Assembly: GCA_900539195.1 (NCBI GenBank)
Contig: UQBC01000012.1
Location: 1 to 64,000, forward strand
Length of the DNA: 64,000 nucleotides
Origin: an uncultured Oscillospiraceae bacterium
Lineage (GTDB): Bacteria > Bacillota > Clostridia > Oscillospirales > Ruminococcaceae
Direction: 5' to 3'
Shown piece after piece: positions 27,208 through 36,264 of the stretch. Numbering within the stretch: the first letter of the stretch is position 1; the number at the start of each line of letters is the position of its first letter. The translations under genes were made by a program, and so were the position numbers. The notes beneath the pieces are model-generated. The model saw only the letters and a program-made list of their open reading frames with translations. It was not told the origin of the DNA and made no database searches.

Positions 27208-27687
27208 GTGTTTAAAAGACTAGGAAACAGCTTTAAATATGCGGCAAGAGGAATATGGTTCTGTATCAGTCATGAGATGAATATGCGTATACACATTGTT
27301 GCAACTATGTGTGTGTTGTATCTGTCGCAATTTTATGATTTTACAAAGGAACAGTTCATATTACTGATAATCACCTGCGTGACGGTTATTTCCGCCGAAA
27401 TGATGAATACGGCTATAGAGGTAGTTATAGACAAGGTTTCGCCCGGCTATTCGGCGCTCGCAAAGGTCGGAAAAGACGTTGCCGCAGGCGCAGTATTTGT
27501 TACCGCAATTGCTGCGGTCATAATCGGTATAATACTTTTCTGGAACACGGAAAAATTTGTTCTTATATTCAGATTTTTTACGGGTGACATATGGAATCTC
27601 GCTATGCTTGCGGCTTTTGCCTGCCTTGCATTTTTGTTTGTTTCAAAAGGAAAGAAAAGAAATATCAAAGGAAAAATGAATAAATGA
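27208..27687 (+). CDS. dgkA: Diacylglycerol/undecaprenol kinase
   Basis: 159 residues, an integral membrane kinase with several membrane segments. The signature VISAEMMNTAIEVVIDKVSPGYS-like active site is present (written in part: EMMNTAIEVVID), with the nearby AKVGKDVAAGAV. Gram-positive members phosphorylate undecaprenol and recycle the cell-wall lipid carrier. GTG start at 27208 after AAGAGGT. It overlaps era by 4 bp (ATGA). The C-terminal extension adds a further hydrophobic segment and a basic tail (SKGKKRNIKGKMNK). Confidence 0.93.
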   Translation: MFKRLGNSFKYAARGIWFCISHEMNMRIHIVATMCVLYLSQFYDFTKEQFILLIITCVTVISAEMMNTAIEVVIDKVSPGYSALAKVGKDVAAGAVFVTAIAAVIIGIILFWNTEKFVLIFRFFTGDIWNLAMLAAFACLAFLFVSKGKKRNIKGKMNK

Positions 27688-28592
27688 ATAATCCAAAATC
27701 AGTTTTCGTCGCTATTGCTGGCAGACCCAATGCGGGTAAGTCAACGCTCACAAACTATCTTGTCGGCGAAAAAATTGCAATAGTCAGTGATAAACCGCAG
27801 ACAACAAGAACAAGAATAAACGGCGTACTTACAAAAGGCGAAACGCAGTATGTGTTTATAGATACGCCCGGTATGCATAAAGCAAAGAACAAGCTGTCGG
27901 ATCAGATGCTCAAATCCATAAGAGAGAGCGTGACCGATGTTGACGTGATACTTATGATGGCAGACGCTACCAAGAAGATTTCTCCGATAGAGCATAATCT
28001 GATAGACAGCTTCAAGGACAGAAAGACAGATGTCGTTCTGCTTATAAACAAGGTCGATTTAGTAAAGGACAAGTCCGAGCTTCTTTCGCTTATAAAGGAA
28101 TACAGCGAGCTGTATGATTTCAAGGAGATAATTCCGATAAGCGTAAGGCAGAGGATAGGCGTTGAAGAAATAATGCCTGTAATCGACAGATATGTAAAGC
28201 TGTCGCCGCATTATTTTGACGATGAGCTTCCGACCGACCAGGCTGAAAAGGTATGGCTTGCGGAAATTGTCCGTGAAAAGATACTCAGAAATATGAACGA
28301 GGAAATCCCGCACGGAACAGCCGTTTATGTTGAAACGATGGAGGTAAGGCAGAAGCCTAACGGCAAGGAGATTGTCGATATAGGCATAGTCATCGTCTGC
28401 GAAAAAGCGTCGCACAAGGGCATGATTATCGGAAAGCAGGGCTCAATGCTTAAAAAGATAGGCTCTGAGGCAAGAGAAGATATGCAGGACTATTTCGGCT
28501 GTAAGGTCAATATGCAGATATGGGTAAAGGTAAAAGAGGACTGGAGAAACAGAGAATCCGACATTGCCGACTTCGGACTTAAAGCCGACTGA
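27684..28592 (+). CDS. era: GTPase Era
   Basis: Binds the 3' end of 16S rRNA and checks 30S maturation. 302 residues: G1 GRPNAGKSTLTNYL, G2/G3 TTRTRINGV and DTPGMHKAKNKL, G4 NKVDLV, then a KH domain ending with KGMIIGKQGSMLKKIGSEAR. Length is normal. Translation is coupled to dgkA by an ATGA overlap, and recO follows 27 bp later. Confidence 0.97.
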   Translation: MNNPKSVFVAIAGRPNAGKSTLTNYLVGEKIAIVSDKPQTTRTRINGVLTKGETQYVFIDTPGMHKAKNKLSDQMLKSIRESVTDVDVILMMADATKKISPIEHNLIDSFKDRKTDVVLLINKVDLVKDKSELLSLIKEYSELYDFKEIIPISVRQRIGVEEIMPVIDRYVKLSPHYFDDELPTDQAEKVWLAEIVREKILRNMNEEIPHGTAVYVETMEVRQKPNGKEIVDIGIVIVCEKASHKGMIIGKQGSMLKKIGSEAREDMQDYFGCKVNMQIWVKVKEDWRNRESDIADFGLKAD

Positions 28593-28619
28593 TATATAAT
28601 CAAAAGGAGTAGCTGTTCA

Positions 28620-29384
28620 ATGCTTATTACGCTGAAAGGGCTTGTTATCGGGCAGCGCATTATAGGCGAGAACAGCTGTTTTCTTGACCTGTTCACTGAC
28701 AAGCTCGGAATGATAGAGGTTATGGCGCACGGCGCAAAGAAGATAGGCGGAAAGAATTCGGGTGCCGCATCGCTTTTCAGTTATGCAACGTTCTGCGTCA
28801 GTCGCAGCAGTAAAGGATATACGCTTAACAGTGCAGAGCCGATATGCAGCTTCTATAATATATCTGCGGATATTGAGGCGCTCTCGCTTGCGGCATATTT
28901 TGCCGATATAATAAAATATTGTGCAACATCGGAAGAAGAACATTCAGATCTGCTCCGCTTTACCTGCATGACATATTTTCAGCTTGAAAAGCAGAAGCTG
29001 CCGCTTCGTTTTATAAAAGCGATATTCGAGTTCAGGTTTCTGTCAAGGATTGGATTTATGCCGGATCTAAGAGCGTGCCGTGAATGTATAGCATATCAGA
29101 GCGATACTATGATGTTCTTGCCGGTCGAGGGCGTGATTTACTGCTTGGACTGCTACGAGGAGCACACAGAACTGCTTGAAAAAAACGCATTTGCGCTCAA
29201 CCCTACGCTTCTTCATACGCTGAGATATGTTGCATATTCGGATACAGACAAAATGTACCGTTTCAGAATCTCAAAGGAAAACGAAAAGCTGTTTTCCGCA
29301 ATTGCGGAATTCTATCTGCTGTCACAGCTGAACAGATCGTTTCCTACGCTTGATTATTACAAAAACATCGTAATAGAAACATAG
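28620..29384 (+). CDS. recO: DNA repair protein RecO
   Basis: A RecF-pathway mediator that loads RecA on SSB-coated DNA. 254 residues: N-terminal OB fold (TLKGLVIGQRIIGENSCFLDLF), a helical domain and a four-Cys zinc site (CREC about residue 160 and CLDCYEEH near 177). Usual length for Firmicutes. It lies in the era-recO-mutS2 run, 17 bp before mutS2. Confidence 0.95.
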   Translation: MLITLKGLVIGQRIIGENSCFLDLFTDKLGMIEVMAHGAKKIGGKNSGAASLFSYATFCVSRSSKGYTLNSAEPICSFYNISADIEALSLAAYFADIIKYCATSEEEHSDLLRFTCMTYFQLEKQKLPLRFIKAIFEFRFLSRIGFMPDLRACRECIAYQSDTMMFLPVEGVIYCLDCYEEHTELLEKNAFALNPTLLHTLRYVAYSDTDKMYRFRISKENEKLFSAIAEFYLLSQLNRSFPTLDYYKNIVIET

Positions 29385-29401
29385 ATATAAAGGATATAAA
29401 T

Positions 29402-31783
29402 ATGAAAAAAGACTATAAAAAGCTGGAGCTGGACAAGATTCTTGACCTGCTCTCGCAAAACGCATACTGTGATGTATGCAGGGAACGCATAAAGAAGATA
29501 AAGCCGTCATTCGATATAGACACGGTAAGAACGGAAATAGCAAAGACGGACGACGCATTCACACTGTCGTCTAAATTCGGCACGCCGAAATTCTATAATA
29601 TAAAGGATATATGCTTTGGTGCAAAAAGGGCTCAGCAGGGTTCATCGCTGTCGCTGAGAGAGCTTATGGATATAGGAATGTTCCTGCGTGAAGTATCCGG
29701 TCTTGACGACTGGTATTCACAGTGCAGCGGCATTCAGACCTCGCTTACCGAATATTTCGAGCAGCTCAGCGTAAACAAGCACCTTGAAAATATGATAACC
29801 AACGCTATCATATCAGAAGAAGAACTTGCTGACAGTGCAAGCCCTCAGCTTGCGGCGATACGCCGTTCGATACAGCGTAAGAGCCTTGCCGTAAGAGAAA
29901 GGCTTGATAAGCTGATAAAGAGTCAGTCAACGCAGAAATATCTTCAGGAAAGCCTTGTCACAATGCGTGACGGAAGATTTGTCGTACCCGTAAAAACCGA
30001 ATACAAGAGCGAGATAAGCGGTCTTGTACACGATACATCCGCAACGGGAGCGACTCTGTTCATTGAGCCTATAGCGGTAGTCGAGGCCAACAACGAGATA
30101 AGGGTACTTCAGATAGAGGAGCAAAAGGAAATCGAGCGTATCATAAAGGAAATGTCGGAGCTTGTCGGCAGCTTCGCCGAGCCGATGATAAACGATTATG
30201 AGATAGTGCTGACGCTCGAAATTTATTTTGCCAAAGCAAATCTCGGCGCAAAGATGAAAGCAGTGACCCCTGTTATAACCGACAAGCCTTGCTTCAATCT
30301 GATAAAGGCAAGGCATCCGCTTATCGACAAGGATAAGGTAGTGCCTATCTCGCTTGAACTTGGAAACGATTATTCATCGCTTATCGTAACCGGTCCGAAC
30401 ACCGGCGGTAAGACGGTTTCTCTCAAAACCGCAGGTCTGCTTGTGCTTATGGCAATGTGCGGCATGATGATACCTGCAAGTGAAAACAGCGTTATCGGTA
30501 TGTTTGATGAACTGTATGTGGATATAGGCGATGAGCAGAGCATCGAACAGAGCCTGTCCACATTCTCGTCACATATGACGAATATCGCAAGGATTCTCCG
30601 TACAGCCGATGAGAAGTCGCTTATTATGCTTGATGAGCTTTGTTCGGGTACAGACCCCGTTGAAGGCTCAGCGCTTGCGGTATCTATACTTGACGAATTC
30701 AGAAAGCGTGATTGCAGGGTGATAGCAACTACACACTACCAGGAAGTCAAGATGTACGCAATAAAGACGGACAACGTAGAAAATGCGTCCTGCGAGTTTG
30801 ATATAAAGACCTTAAGACCGACATACAGAGTAATTGTAGGTATGCCGGGTAAATCAAACGCCTTTGCCATATCCTCAAAGCTCGGCATAAGCAGTGATAT
30901 AATCGACAACGCAAAGGAGCTTGTCAGCACAGAGGACAAGCGTTTTGAAGAAGTTGTTCAATCTCTCGAAAAGACAAGGCAGGAGCTCGAAAAGCTGAAA
31001 AGCTCTGCGGCGGCGGAACAGAAGAAATCAAAGGAAATCACCGAACAGCTCAGAGCCGAGCGTGATCAGCTTGAAAAGGACAAGGAAAAAGAACTTCAGG
31101 ACGTCAGAAGCAAGGCGGCAAGCATAATCGAAGAGGTGCGTTTTCAGGGCGACCTTATGCTTGAAGAACTTGAAAGGCTCAGAAAGCAGAAGGAAAGTGC
31201 CGATTTTGCACAGAAGGTCAAGGGCGCCCGTTCACATATCAACTCATCTGTGAACGGAATGTATGATACAGCAAACCCGATAATGCAGAAGAAGATAGAT
31301 CATTATGTTCTGCCAAGACCGCTCAAGGTCGGTGATACGGTACGTCTTGCGGATCTCAATAAAGAGGGAACGCTGCTAAGACTGCCCGATTCAAAGAATA
31401 TGTGCTTTGTTCAGGTCGGTGCTATGAAAACCAAGACAAAGCTTGAAAATCTTCGCCTTGTGGAAGAAAAGAAAGAGAGCAAGAAACAGCCGACACCATC
31501 TAAGGTCGGAAAGAAGCTGGTAAGTAACTTCTCACGCAAGAGCGGAATGGAACTTGATATAAGAGGTATGCTCGGCGATGACGGCGTAATGGAGGTAGAC
31601 CGCTTTATAGACAGCTGTCTTCTCAGCGGAATTTCCGTCATCACTATTATTCACGGCAAGGGAACAGGTGCTCTGCGTTCTGCGGTACAGCAGTACCTGC
31701 GTAAGAATCCCCACGTCAAATCGTTCCGTGACGGTGCATACGGCGAGGGCGAAGCCGGAGTTACGGTAGCAGAGCTTGAATAA
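29402..31783 (+). CDS. mutS2: MutS2 ATPase with Smr nuclease domain
   Basis: 793 residues. MutS core with Walker A GPNTGGKTVSLKTAG near residue 330 and Walker B MLDELCSGTDPVEGSALA, a long charged coiled coil (about 510-620), a KOW-like segment and a C-terminal Smr domain (MELDIRGM, then IIHGKGTGALR). MutS2 suppresses homologous recombination in some bacteria and acts in ribosome collision rescue (RqcU) in Bacillus. The latter fits with an rqcP gene elsewhere in this window. All expected domains are intact. Confidence 0.96.
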   Translation: MKKDYKKLELDKILDLLSQNAYCDVCRERIKKIKPSFDIDTVRTEIAKTDDAFTLSSKFGTPKFYNIKDICFGAKRAQQGSSLSLRELMDIGMFLREVSGLDDWYSQCSGIQTSLTEYFEQLSVNKHLENMITNAIISEEELADSASPQLAAIRRSIQRKSLAVRERLDKLIKSQSTQKYLQESLVTMRDGRFVVPVKTEYKSEISGLVHDTSATGATLFIEPIAVVEANNEIRVLQIEEQKEIERIIKEMSELVGSFAEPMINDYEIVLTLEIYFAKANLGAKMKAVTPVITDKPCFNLIKARHPLIDKDKVVPISLELGNDYSSLIVTGPNTGGKTVSLKTAGLLVLMAMCGMMIPASENSVIGMFDELYVDIGDEQSIEQSLSTFSSHMTNIARILRTADEKSLIMLDELCSGTDPVEGSALAVSILDEFRKRDCRVIATTHYQEVKMYAIKTDNVENASCEFDIKTLRPTYRVIVGMPGKSNAFAISSKLGISSDIIDNAKELVSTEDKRFEEVVQSLEKTRQELEKLKSSAAAEQKKSKEITEQLRAERDQLEKDKEKELQDVRSKAASIIEEVRFQGDLMLEELERLRKQKESADFAQKVKGARSHINSSVNGMYDTANPIMQKKIDHYVLPRPLKVGDTVRLADLNKEGTLLRLPDSKNMCFVQVGAMKTKTKLENLRLVEEKKESKKQPTPSKVGKKLVSNFSRKSGMELDIRGMLGDDGVMEVDRFIDSCLLSGISVITIIHGKGTGALRSAVQQYLRKNPHVKSFRDGAYGEGEAGVTVAELE

Positions 31784-31801
31784 TTATTTTCGGAGGCAGT
31801 T

Positions 31802-32500
31802 ATGATTAAGTCAGCCGTATTTGACATAGGCGGCACGCTTATGGAATATAAGGGTATGCCGTGCATATGGGTCGATTATTATGAAAACGGTTTTTTGCAC
31901 GTTTGTGAAAAGCTGCTGCCGCAGCTTACCGAAAAGAATATAGCGGACGGGATGGAAATACTGCGTGGCTACAATCCCTCGATAAAATTCCGTGAGGCTG
32001 ATTATTCTTACGAAAGGATATTCGGTGAGATAGTCAGAAAATGGGGTGTGGATATTTCGCCTGAGAAAATCGCTTATTGCTTTTTCGAGGCTTTTCCGCT
32101 TAAGGCATACACATATCCCGAAACCGTCCCTGTGTTGCAAAAACTGCGTGACAGAGGCATAAAGATTGCCACACTTACCGATGTCGCAACGGGAATGCCC
32201 GACGAACTGCACAAAAGCTATTTTCCTGAGCTTATGCCGCTTTTCGATCTTTATGTTTCGTCAACCTCATGCAGATACCGTAAGCCGAACATAAAGGGGA
32301 TTGTCGATATTGCCGTTTATTTCGGTATAAAACCCGATGAAATGATATTTATCGGTGATGAAAGAAAAGACGTGCTGGTAGCAAACGACTTCGGCTGTAC
32401 CTCCGTGTATATCGACAGATATAATAACAACCGTGATTTCGGTCAGAAATTTACTGTAAAAGATCTGAACGGATTTTATGATATTGTTACAAAGCTATAA
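31802..32500 (+). CDS. HAD-family phosphatase
   Basis: 232 residues of the haloacid dehalogenase superfamily. Motif I is degenerate: VFDIGGTLM has Gly where most members have the second Asp (DxD), so ordinary phosphatase activity may be altered. Motif II is TLTDVAT, Lys in YRKPNIKG and motif IV IGDERKDVLVAND. Helical cap of subfamily I type between motifs I and II. Substrate unknown. It closes the phoH-mutS2 run, 18 bp after mutS2, before the terminator at 32506-32533. Confidence 0.88.
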   Translation: MIKSAVFDIGGTLMEYKGMPCIWVDYYENGFLHVCEKLLPQLTEKNIADGMEILRGYNPSIKFREADYSYERIFGEIVRKWGVDISPEKIAYCFFEAFPLKAYTYPETVPVLQKLRDRGIKIATLTDVATGMPDELHKSYFPELMPLFDLYVSSTSCRYRKPNIKGIVDIAVYFGIKPDEMIFIGDERKDVLVANDFGCTSVYIDRYNNNRDFGQKFTVKDLNGFYDIVTKL

Positions 32501-32505
32501 AAATT

Positions 32506-32533
32506 GCCCGGTCGTTGACCGGGCATTATTTTT
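32506..32533. terminator. Bidirectional terminator
   Basis: GCCCGGTC (32506-32513) pairs with GACCGGGC (32517-32524), then ATTATTTTT. It separates convergent units. Confidence 0.75.
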
Positions 32534-32539
32534 TACATA

Positions 32540-33676
32540 TCAGTCGTTCTGATCGTCAGGAAACTGCATATCTTCGGGCTTGTCGCCGTTCCACGGCTTG
32601 CGGTTGTCATTATTTTCGTCCTGTATATCATCTGCATTATCATCTTTATTGTTTTTATCATTTTTGTTGTTATTGTCAGAGCCGTTGCCTGTTGATTCCG
32701 AGAGGACTACCACATCACCCTCATTAAGTCCGCTGAGTATCTCGGTGTAGCCGCCTGCTGTCACACCGACTTCAACATAAAGGTCGTACTTTTCGTTGCC
32801 TTGCAGAACACTGCAATATGTCTTTGTGCCGTCCTTCTTTATTGCTTTTTCGGGTACGGCAAGCACGTTCACACGTTTTGTTGTTATTGCGTGAATAGTA
32901 GCCCAGCCGGCATCTACTGCGGTGATACCGTTGTTATCGTTTATCAATTTTTTTAAGCTGTCATCGGACAGGGCAACTGCACAGTATTTTGTGGCGTCCT
33001 TGCTTGCGTCCGAGGGAGCTGTGTCGGGAGCGGCGGTCACCGTTCCCGTATAGTCAACGTCATTGATTACAAGGTCAACATCCATACCGAAACGCAGATT
33101 CTTTCCTGCACCCTGGGAATTGTACACGAATATTGATTCCAGCACAGCAACACGGCAGAGTAGCGTGCCCTGCTCAATATTTGTTCCAACTGCTGAATAA
33201 CAACATTCTGCAATTACTCCGTCGTACGGTGCGGTAACAACTGCACCTTCCCGCTGTTCTTTAAGCTTGTCCAGCTCAATCTGAGCGTAGCCCTTGTCAA
33301 TGCCGTCCGCCATAGTGGCGACCTTCATTTCCTGGTCGTTTATCTGAAAGTCAAGCTCAGTAGTGTCGAGAGCAATAAGCACATCGCCCTTTTTGACCTT
33401 CATATTTTTCGATATATTGTTGGTCTTTATCTTACCTGAAACAGGAGCATAATATGACTGCGACTGAGCATAGTCGAGGCTTGCGGGAATTTTCGCTTCT
33501 TCTTCGATAGTCATATACTGAGCTTTGGCGGTTTCGTACGAAAACTGTACCTGATCGGTTATCGAGGTGACAATCTCCTGCTTTACGGGGTCGCCGCTGC
33601 AGCCGGATGATACTATTGCTATCGCTGCAGCCGAAAATAAAGCCGCTGCTTTAAAAATTCTGTTTGAAACAGACAT
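32540..33676 (-). CDS. HlyD/MacA-like adaptor lipoprotein
   Basis: 378 residues from the ATG at 33676 (AAAGGA upstream). A signal peptide ends in a lipobox SSGC, then come a biotinyl-lipoyl-like half (YYAPVSGKIKTNNISKNMKV and VTAPYDGVIAECCYSAVG), a short hairpin and a beta-barrel domain ending in GLNEGDVVVLSES, as in efflux adaptors of the MacA/RND type. The last about 45 residues are a low-complexity Asn/Asp/Lys tail. Partner ABC permeases are not adjacent; instead it lies 17 bp after the cellobiose epimerase gene. It may serve a transporter encoded elsewhere. Confidence 0.87.
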   Translation of the reverse strand: MSVSNRIFKAAALFSAAAIAIVSSGCSGDPVKQEIVTSITDQVQFSYETAKAQYMTIEEEAKIPASLDYAQSQSYYAPVSGKIKTNNISKNMKVKKGDVLIALDTTELDFQINDQEMKVATMADGIDKGYAQIELDKLKEQREGAVVTAPYDGVIAECCYSAVGTNIEQGTLLCRVAVLESIFVYNSQGAGKNLRFGMDVDLVINDVDYTGTVTAAPDTAPSDASKDATKYCAVALSDDSLKKLINDNNGITAVDAGWATIHAITTKRVNVLAVPEKAIKKDGTKTYCSVLQGNEKYDLYVEVGVTAGGYTEILSGLNEGDVVVLSESTGNGSDNNNKNDKNNKDDNADDIQDENNDNRKPWNGDKPEDMQFPDDQND

Positions 33677-33693
33677 AGGGGGAATCCTTTCGA

Positions 33694-34854
33694 TTACATA
33701 CGAGAAATTATCTCTAAGCACATTCTTCCGTTATGGTAGGGGCATTTCCACGGATCTACGACCGGCTTGAAGTCTGCGGGCTGATCGTTATCGTCAAGCT
33801 GTGAATGCCATTCGCCGCCGGGACGCTTGTCTATCATCTTATCCTTGATATAGTTCCAGAGTGTGCGTGAAATCTCAAGGTATCTTGCGTCGCCGTATCT
33901 CTGATAAGCGTTGCAGAAGCCAACTACGCCCTCTGCCTGTACCCACCAGATATGCCATGTGTTCACAACACCGTGTTCAACCTCGTTATTGAGCCTGCCG
34001 TTCGATAAAGCTCTGTCGGCAATGTTCTTGACGATTACCTTGTTCATCTCGGCGCATCTCTTTGAAAGATGCTCGTCACCGATAACATCGCAGGCTCTGT
34101 CGATAAGCCAGGTAGCTTCAATATCGTGACCGTATGAGTAAATATCGCCTATTTCGTTAAGATTTTTATCGAAGAATACGAACAGCTTTCCGCCGTTCTT
34201 ATCGTAAATCTTGTCAAGCGTGATCTCAAGAGTAAAACGCAGAGCCTTAAGCACACGCTTGTCATTGCTTACTCTGTAAAGCTCAGTATAAGCCTCCATA
34301 ACGTGCAGGGTAGTGTTCATTGTTTTGTCAGCCATAAGACCGTTTTCGGAAAGTGCGTCATTCGGGATAATGTTCCAGTCCTTTGAGAATGCCTCAAGAT
34401 ATGCGACATCGTCACGGCACTTTTCCTCAACCGTAGCGAACACATCAAGAGCAAGCTCCAAAGCAGCTTTATCCTTAGATGCGTCATAGTAGCTTGACAT
34501 AGCGTAGATGAAAAATGCCTGGCAATATGTGTGCTTCATACTGTCGTTTACCGTGCCGTCTGCATTCATCATCCAGTATACACCGCCGTTTTCCTTGTCA
34601 ACACAATATTTTGAAAGGAATTCATAAGCGTGCTTTGCTTTTTTAAGGCAGTTCTGATCCTTTAACACAAGATAGCAGTTTGAGTAGAACCAGAGTATTC
34701 TTGAGTGAAGTATTACGCCCTTGGGAGCGTTTTTATCAAGAGTAAGGTCGTTTCCTACATAACCGTAGAAACCGCCGTTATCATTATCTTCAAGGCTGTC
34801 CCAGAAAGGGATAATGTGTTCTGTAAGTTCCTTTTTGCATTCACGAGCGAGCAT
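33694..34854 (-). CDS. ce: Cellobiose 2-epimerase
   Basis: Converts cellobiose to 4-O-glucosyl-mannose, which mannosylglucose phosphorylase can then use. 386 residues of the AGE (alpha6/alpha6 barrel) family. The blocks HIIPFWDSLEDNDNGGFYGY, KGVILHSRILWFYSN, GHDIEATWLIDRACDV, WWVQAEGVVGF and PWKCPYHNGRM align closely with the Ruminococcus albus enzyme as remembered, including the active-site histidines in SYGHDIEATW and CPYHNGRM. It suggests growth on cellulose or mannan breakdown products. It is followed by the adaptor gene and preceded by DUF1015, 16 bp away. Confidence 0.92.
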   Translation of the reverse strand: MLARECKKELTEHIIPFWDSLEDNDNGGFYGYVGNDLTLDKNAPKGVILHSRILWFYSNCYLVLKDQNCLKKAKHAYEFLSKYCVDKENGGVYWMMNADGTVNDSMKHTYCQAFFIYAMSSYYDASKDKAALELALDVFATVEEKCRDDVAYLEAFSKDWNIIPNDALSENGLMADKTMNTTLHVMEAYTELYRVSNDKRVLKALRFTLEITLDKIYDKNGGKLFVFFDKNLNEIGDIYSYGHDIEATWLIDRACDVIGDEHLSKRCAEMNKVIVKNIADRALSNGRLNNEVEHGVVNTWHIWWVQAEGVVGFCNAYQRYGDARYLEISRTLWNYIKDKMIDKRPGGEWHSQLDDNDQPADFKPVVDPWKCPYHNGRMCLEIISRM

Positions 34855-34870
34855 TGTTTTTCTCCTTTAA

Positions 34871-36154
34871 TCAGTCAAAAATTTTGTTCATAACAAGTCC
34901 TGTTGTGAGTTTGGGGTAGAAATATGTTGACTTCTGAGGCATCTTTTCGCCTGCAAGCGCAACATCTCTTATCTCGGAAACTCTGGTGGGGTTAAGTATA
35001 AATGAACAATCGGCACTGCCATTGTCTACAGCTTCAATAGCCTCGTCAAGAACTCTTGTGTATGTAAGGTTCTTCTGATTTGCCATATTTTCTTTATCTA
35101 TGCCGAAAATTCTCTCAAGCACAAGCGTATGAAGTACGCTGACATCAAGCTCACGCAGTGCCTTGCTTGCAGTCGGCATTAGCTTTTCCATAAGGGAGGT
35201 ATCCTTTAATGTCATAAGCGTATACTTGCCGTCACAGTAGAGAACGAATGCCTTCTTGCCGTCCTTGTAAGCCTTGTCAAGCTTTGCTGTGCTGTCTGTG
35301 CGTGAAAGATTGGTTTCAATATCGAAATAATCCTTCGACTTTTCAATAACAGCGTTTACATCAAAGTTTTCAAGATCCCTTACGATTCTGTGAGTAGGGA
35401 ATACTACAAGTCCGCTGTTCTCCATATTAACAAGCATCATCGTAACATATTCGGAAGTGCCGACATCCTGCTTGTTTTCTGCAACGAATTTCTTGTAACG
35501 GAGCGCCGTTTCATAGCGGTGGTGACCGTCGGCAATATATAACTTCTTGTCAGCCATTTTTGATGCAAGGTCTGCGATAAATGCTTCATCGCTTACGCAC
35601 CACAGCTTGTGTGTAACTCCGTCGGGATCGGTGAACTGCTTGTCGGGAACGCCCTTGCTTGCATTGTCTATAAGCGTGAATACCTTGCTGTCATCGTCCA
35701 TATATAACGAGTATATCTGGCTGAAATTACATCCGGTAGCACACATAAGGTTGAACCTGTCCTCTTTGGCCTTTGAGAGCGTTTCCTCGTGGGGAAGAAT
35801 TATTCCCTTTGAGAACTCCTCCAGCTTTACAAGCGAAACATATCCCTTTACACTGTAGCTTGAACCGAGTGCGTCAAACACCATCTCATAGATATATATT
35901 GAAGGCTTTTCGTCACACTTCAGAATTTCTTCGTCAAGCCACTCGTTGAGATACGCTCTTGCCTTGCCGTATGCCTCATCGGTATCCTCAGCCGTTTTCG
36001 GCAATTCAAGCCTTATGATATTGTGGGGGTTTTCAGCCAAATACTGCTTTTTCTGTTCGGGGCTGATAATATCGTAGGGGGGACAGCACACCTCGCCTGT
36101 GCTTCCTGCCTTGTCGGTAAATCTCAGTCCTCTGAATGCTTTGATCTCAGCCAT
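34871..36154 (-). CDS. DUF1015 family protein
   Basis: 427 residues with the DUF1015 pattern: AFRGLRFTDKAGSTGEVCCP, then PYDIISPEQKKQYLAENPHN, LADGHHRYETALRYK (here IADGHHRYETALRY) and a late KTTYFYPKL-like PQKSTYFYPKLTTG. The family is widely conserved in Clostridia, often near serine/phosphoglycerate genes, and is suspected to bind a phosphorylated or nucleotide ligand; its function is not firmly set. Soluble. The first gene after secA on the leftward strand, possibly co-transcribed with secA, since only about 110 bp separate them and the dyad between (36212-36244) lacks a clear T-run. Confidence 0.9.
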   Translation of the reverse strand: MAEIKAFRGLRFTDKAGSTGEVCCPPYDIISPEQKKQYLAENPHNIIRLELPKTAEDTDEAYGKARAYLNEWLDEEILKCDEKPSIYIYEMVFDALGSSYSVKGYVSLVKLEEFSKGIILPHEETLSKAKEDRFNLMCATGCNFSQIYSLYMDDDSKVFTLIDNASKGVPDKQFTDPDGVTHKLWCVSDEAFIADLASKMADKKLYIADGHHRYETALRYKKFVAENKQDVGTSEYVTMMLVNMENSGLVVFPTHRIVRDLENFDVNAVIEKSKDYFDIETNLSRTDSTAKLDKAYKDGKKAFVLYCDGKYTLMTLKDTSLMEKLMPTASKALRELDVSVLHTLVLERIFGIDKENMANQKNLTYTRVLDEAIEAVDNGSADCSFILNPTRVSEIRDVALAGEKMPQKSTYFYPKLTTGLVMNKIFD

Positions 36155-36264
36155 TTCGAGTTCCTTTCATTGTAAGCTTTGATAATTTATGCCGTTTGTC
36201 GTATTAAAGCGTTCAGCTTGCGTCCGTTTTATGAACACAAGCTGAAACAGCACTGTTACCGTAA

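Noticed and set aside
36212..36244. Terminator of secA
   Set aside because: An AGCTTGTG/CGCAAGCT dyad exists but its loop is long and no T-run follows, so read-through into the DUF1015 gene is possible.
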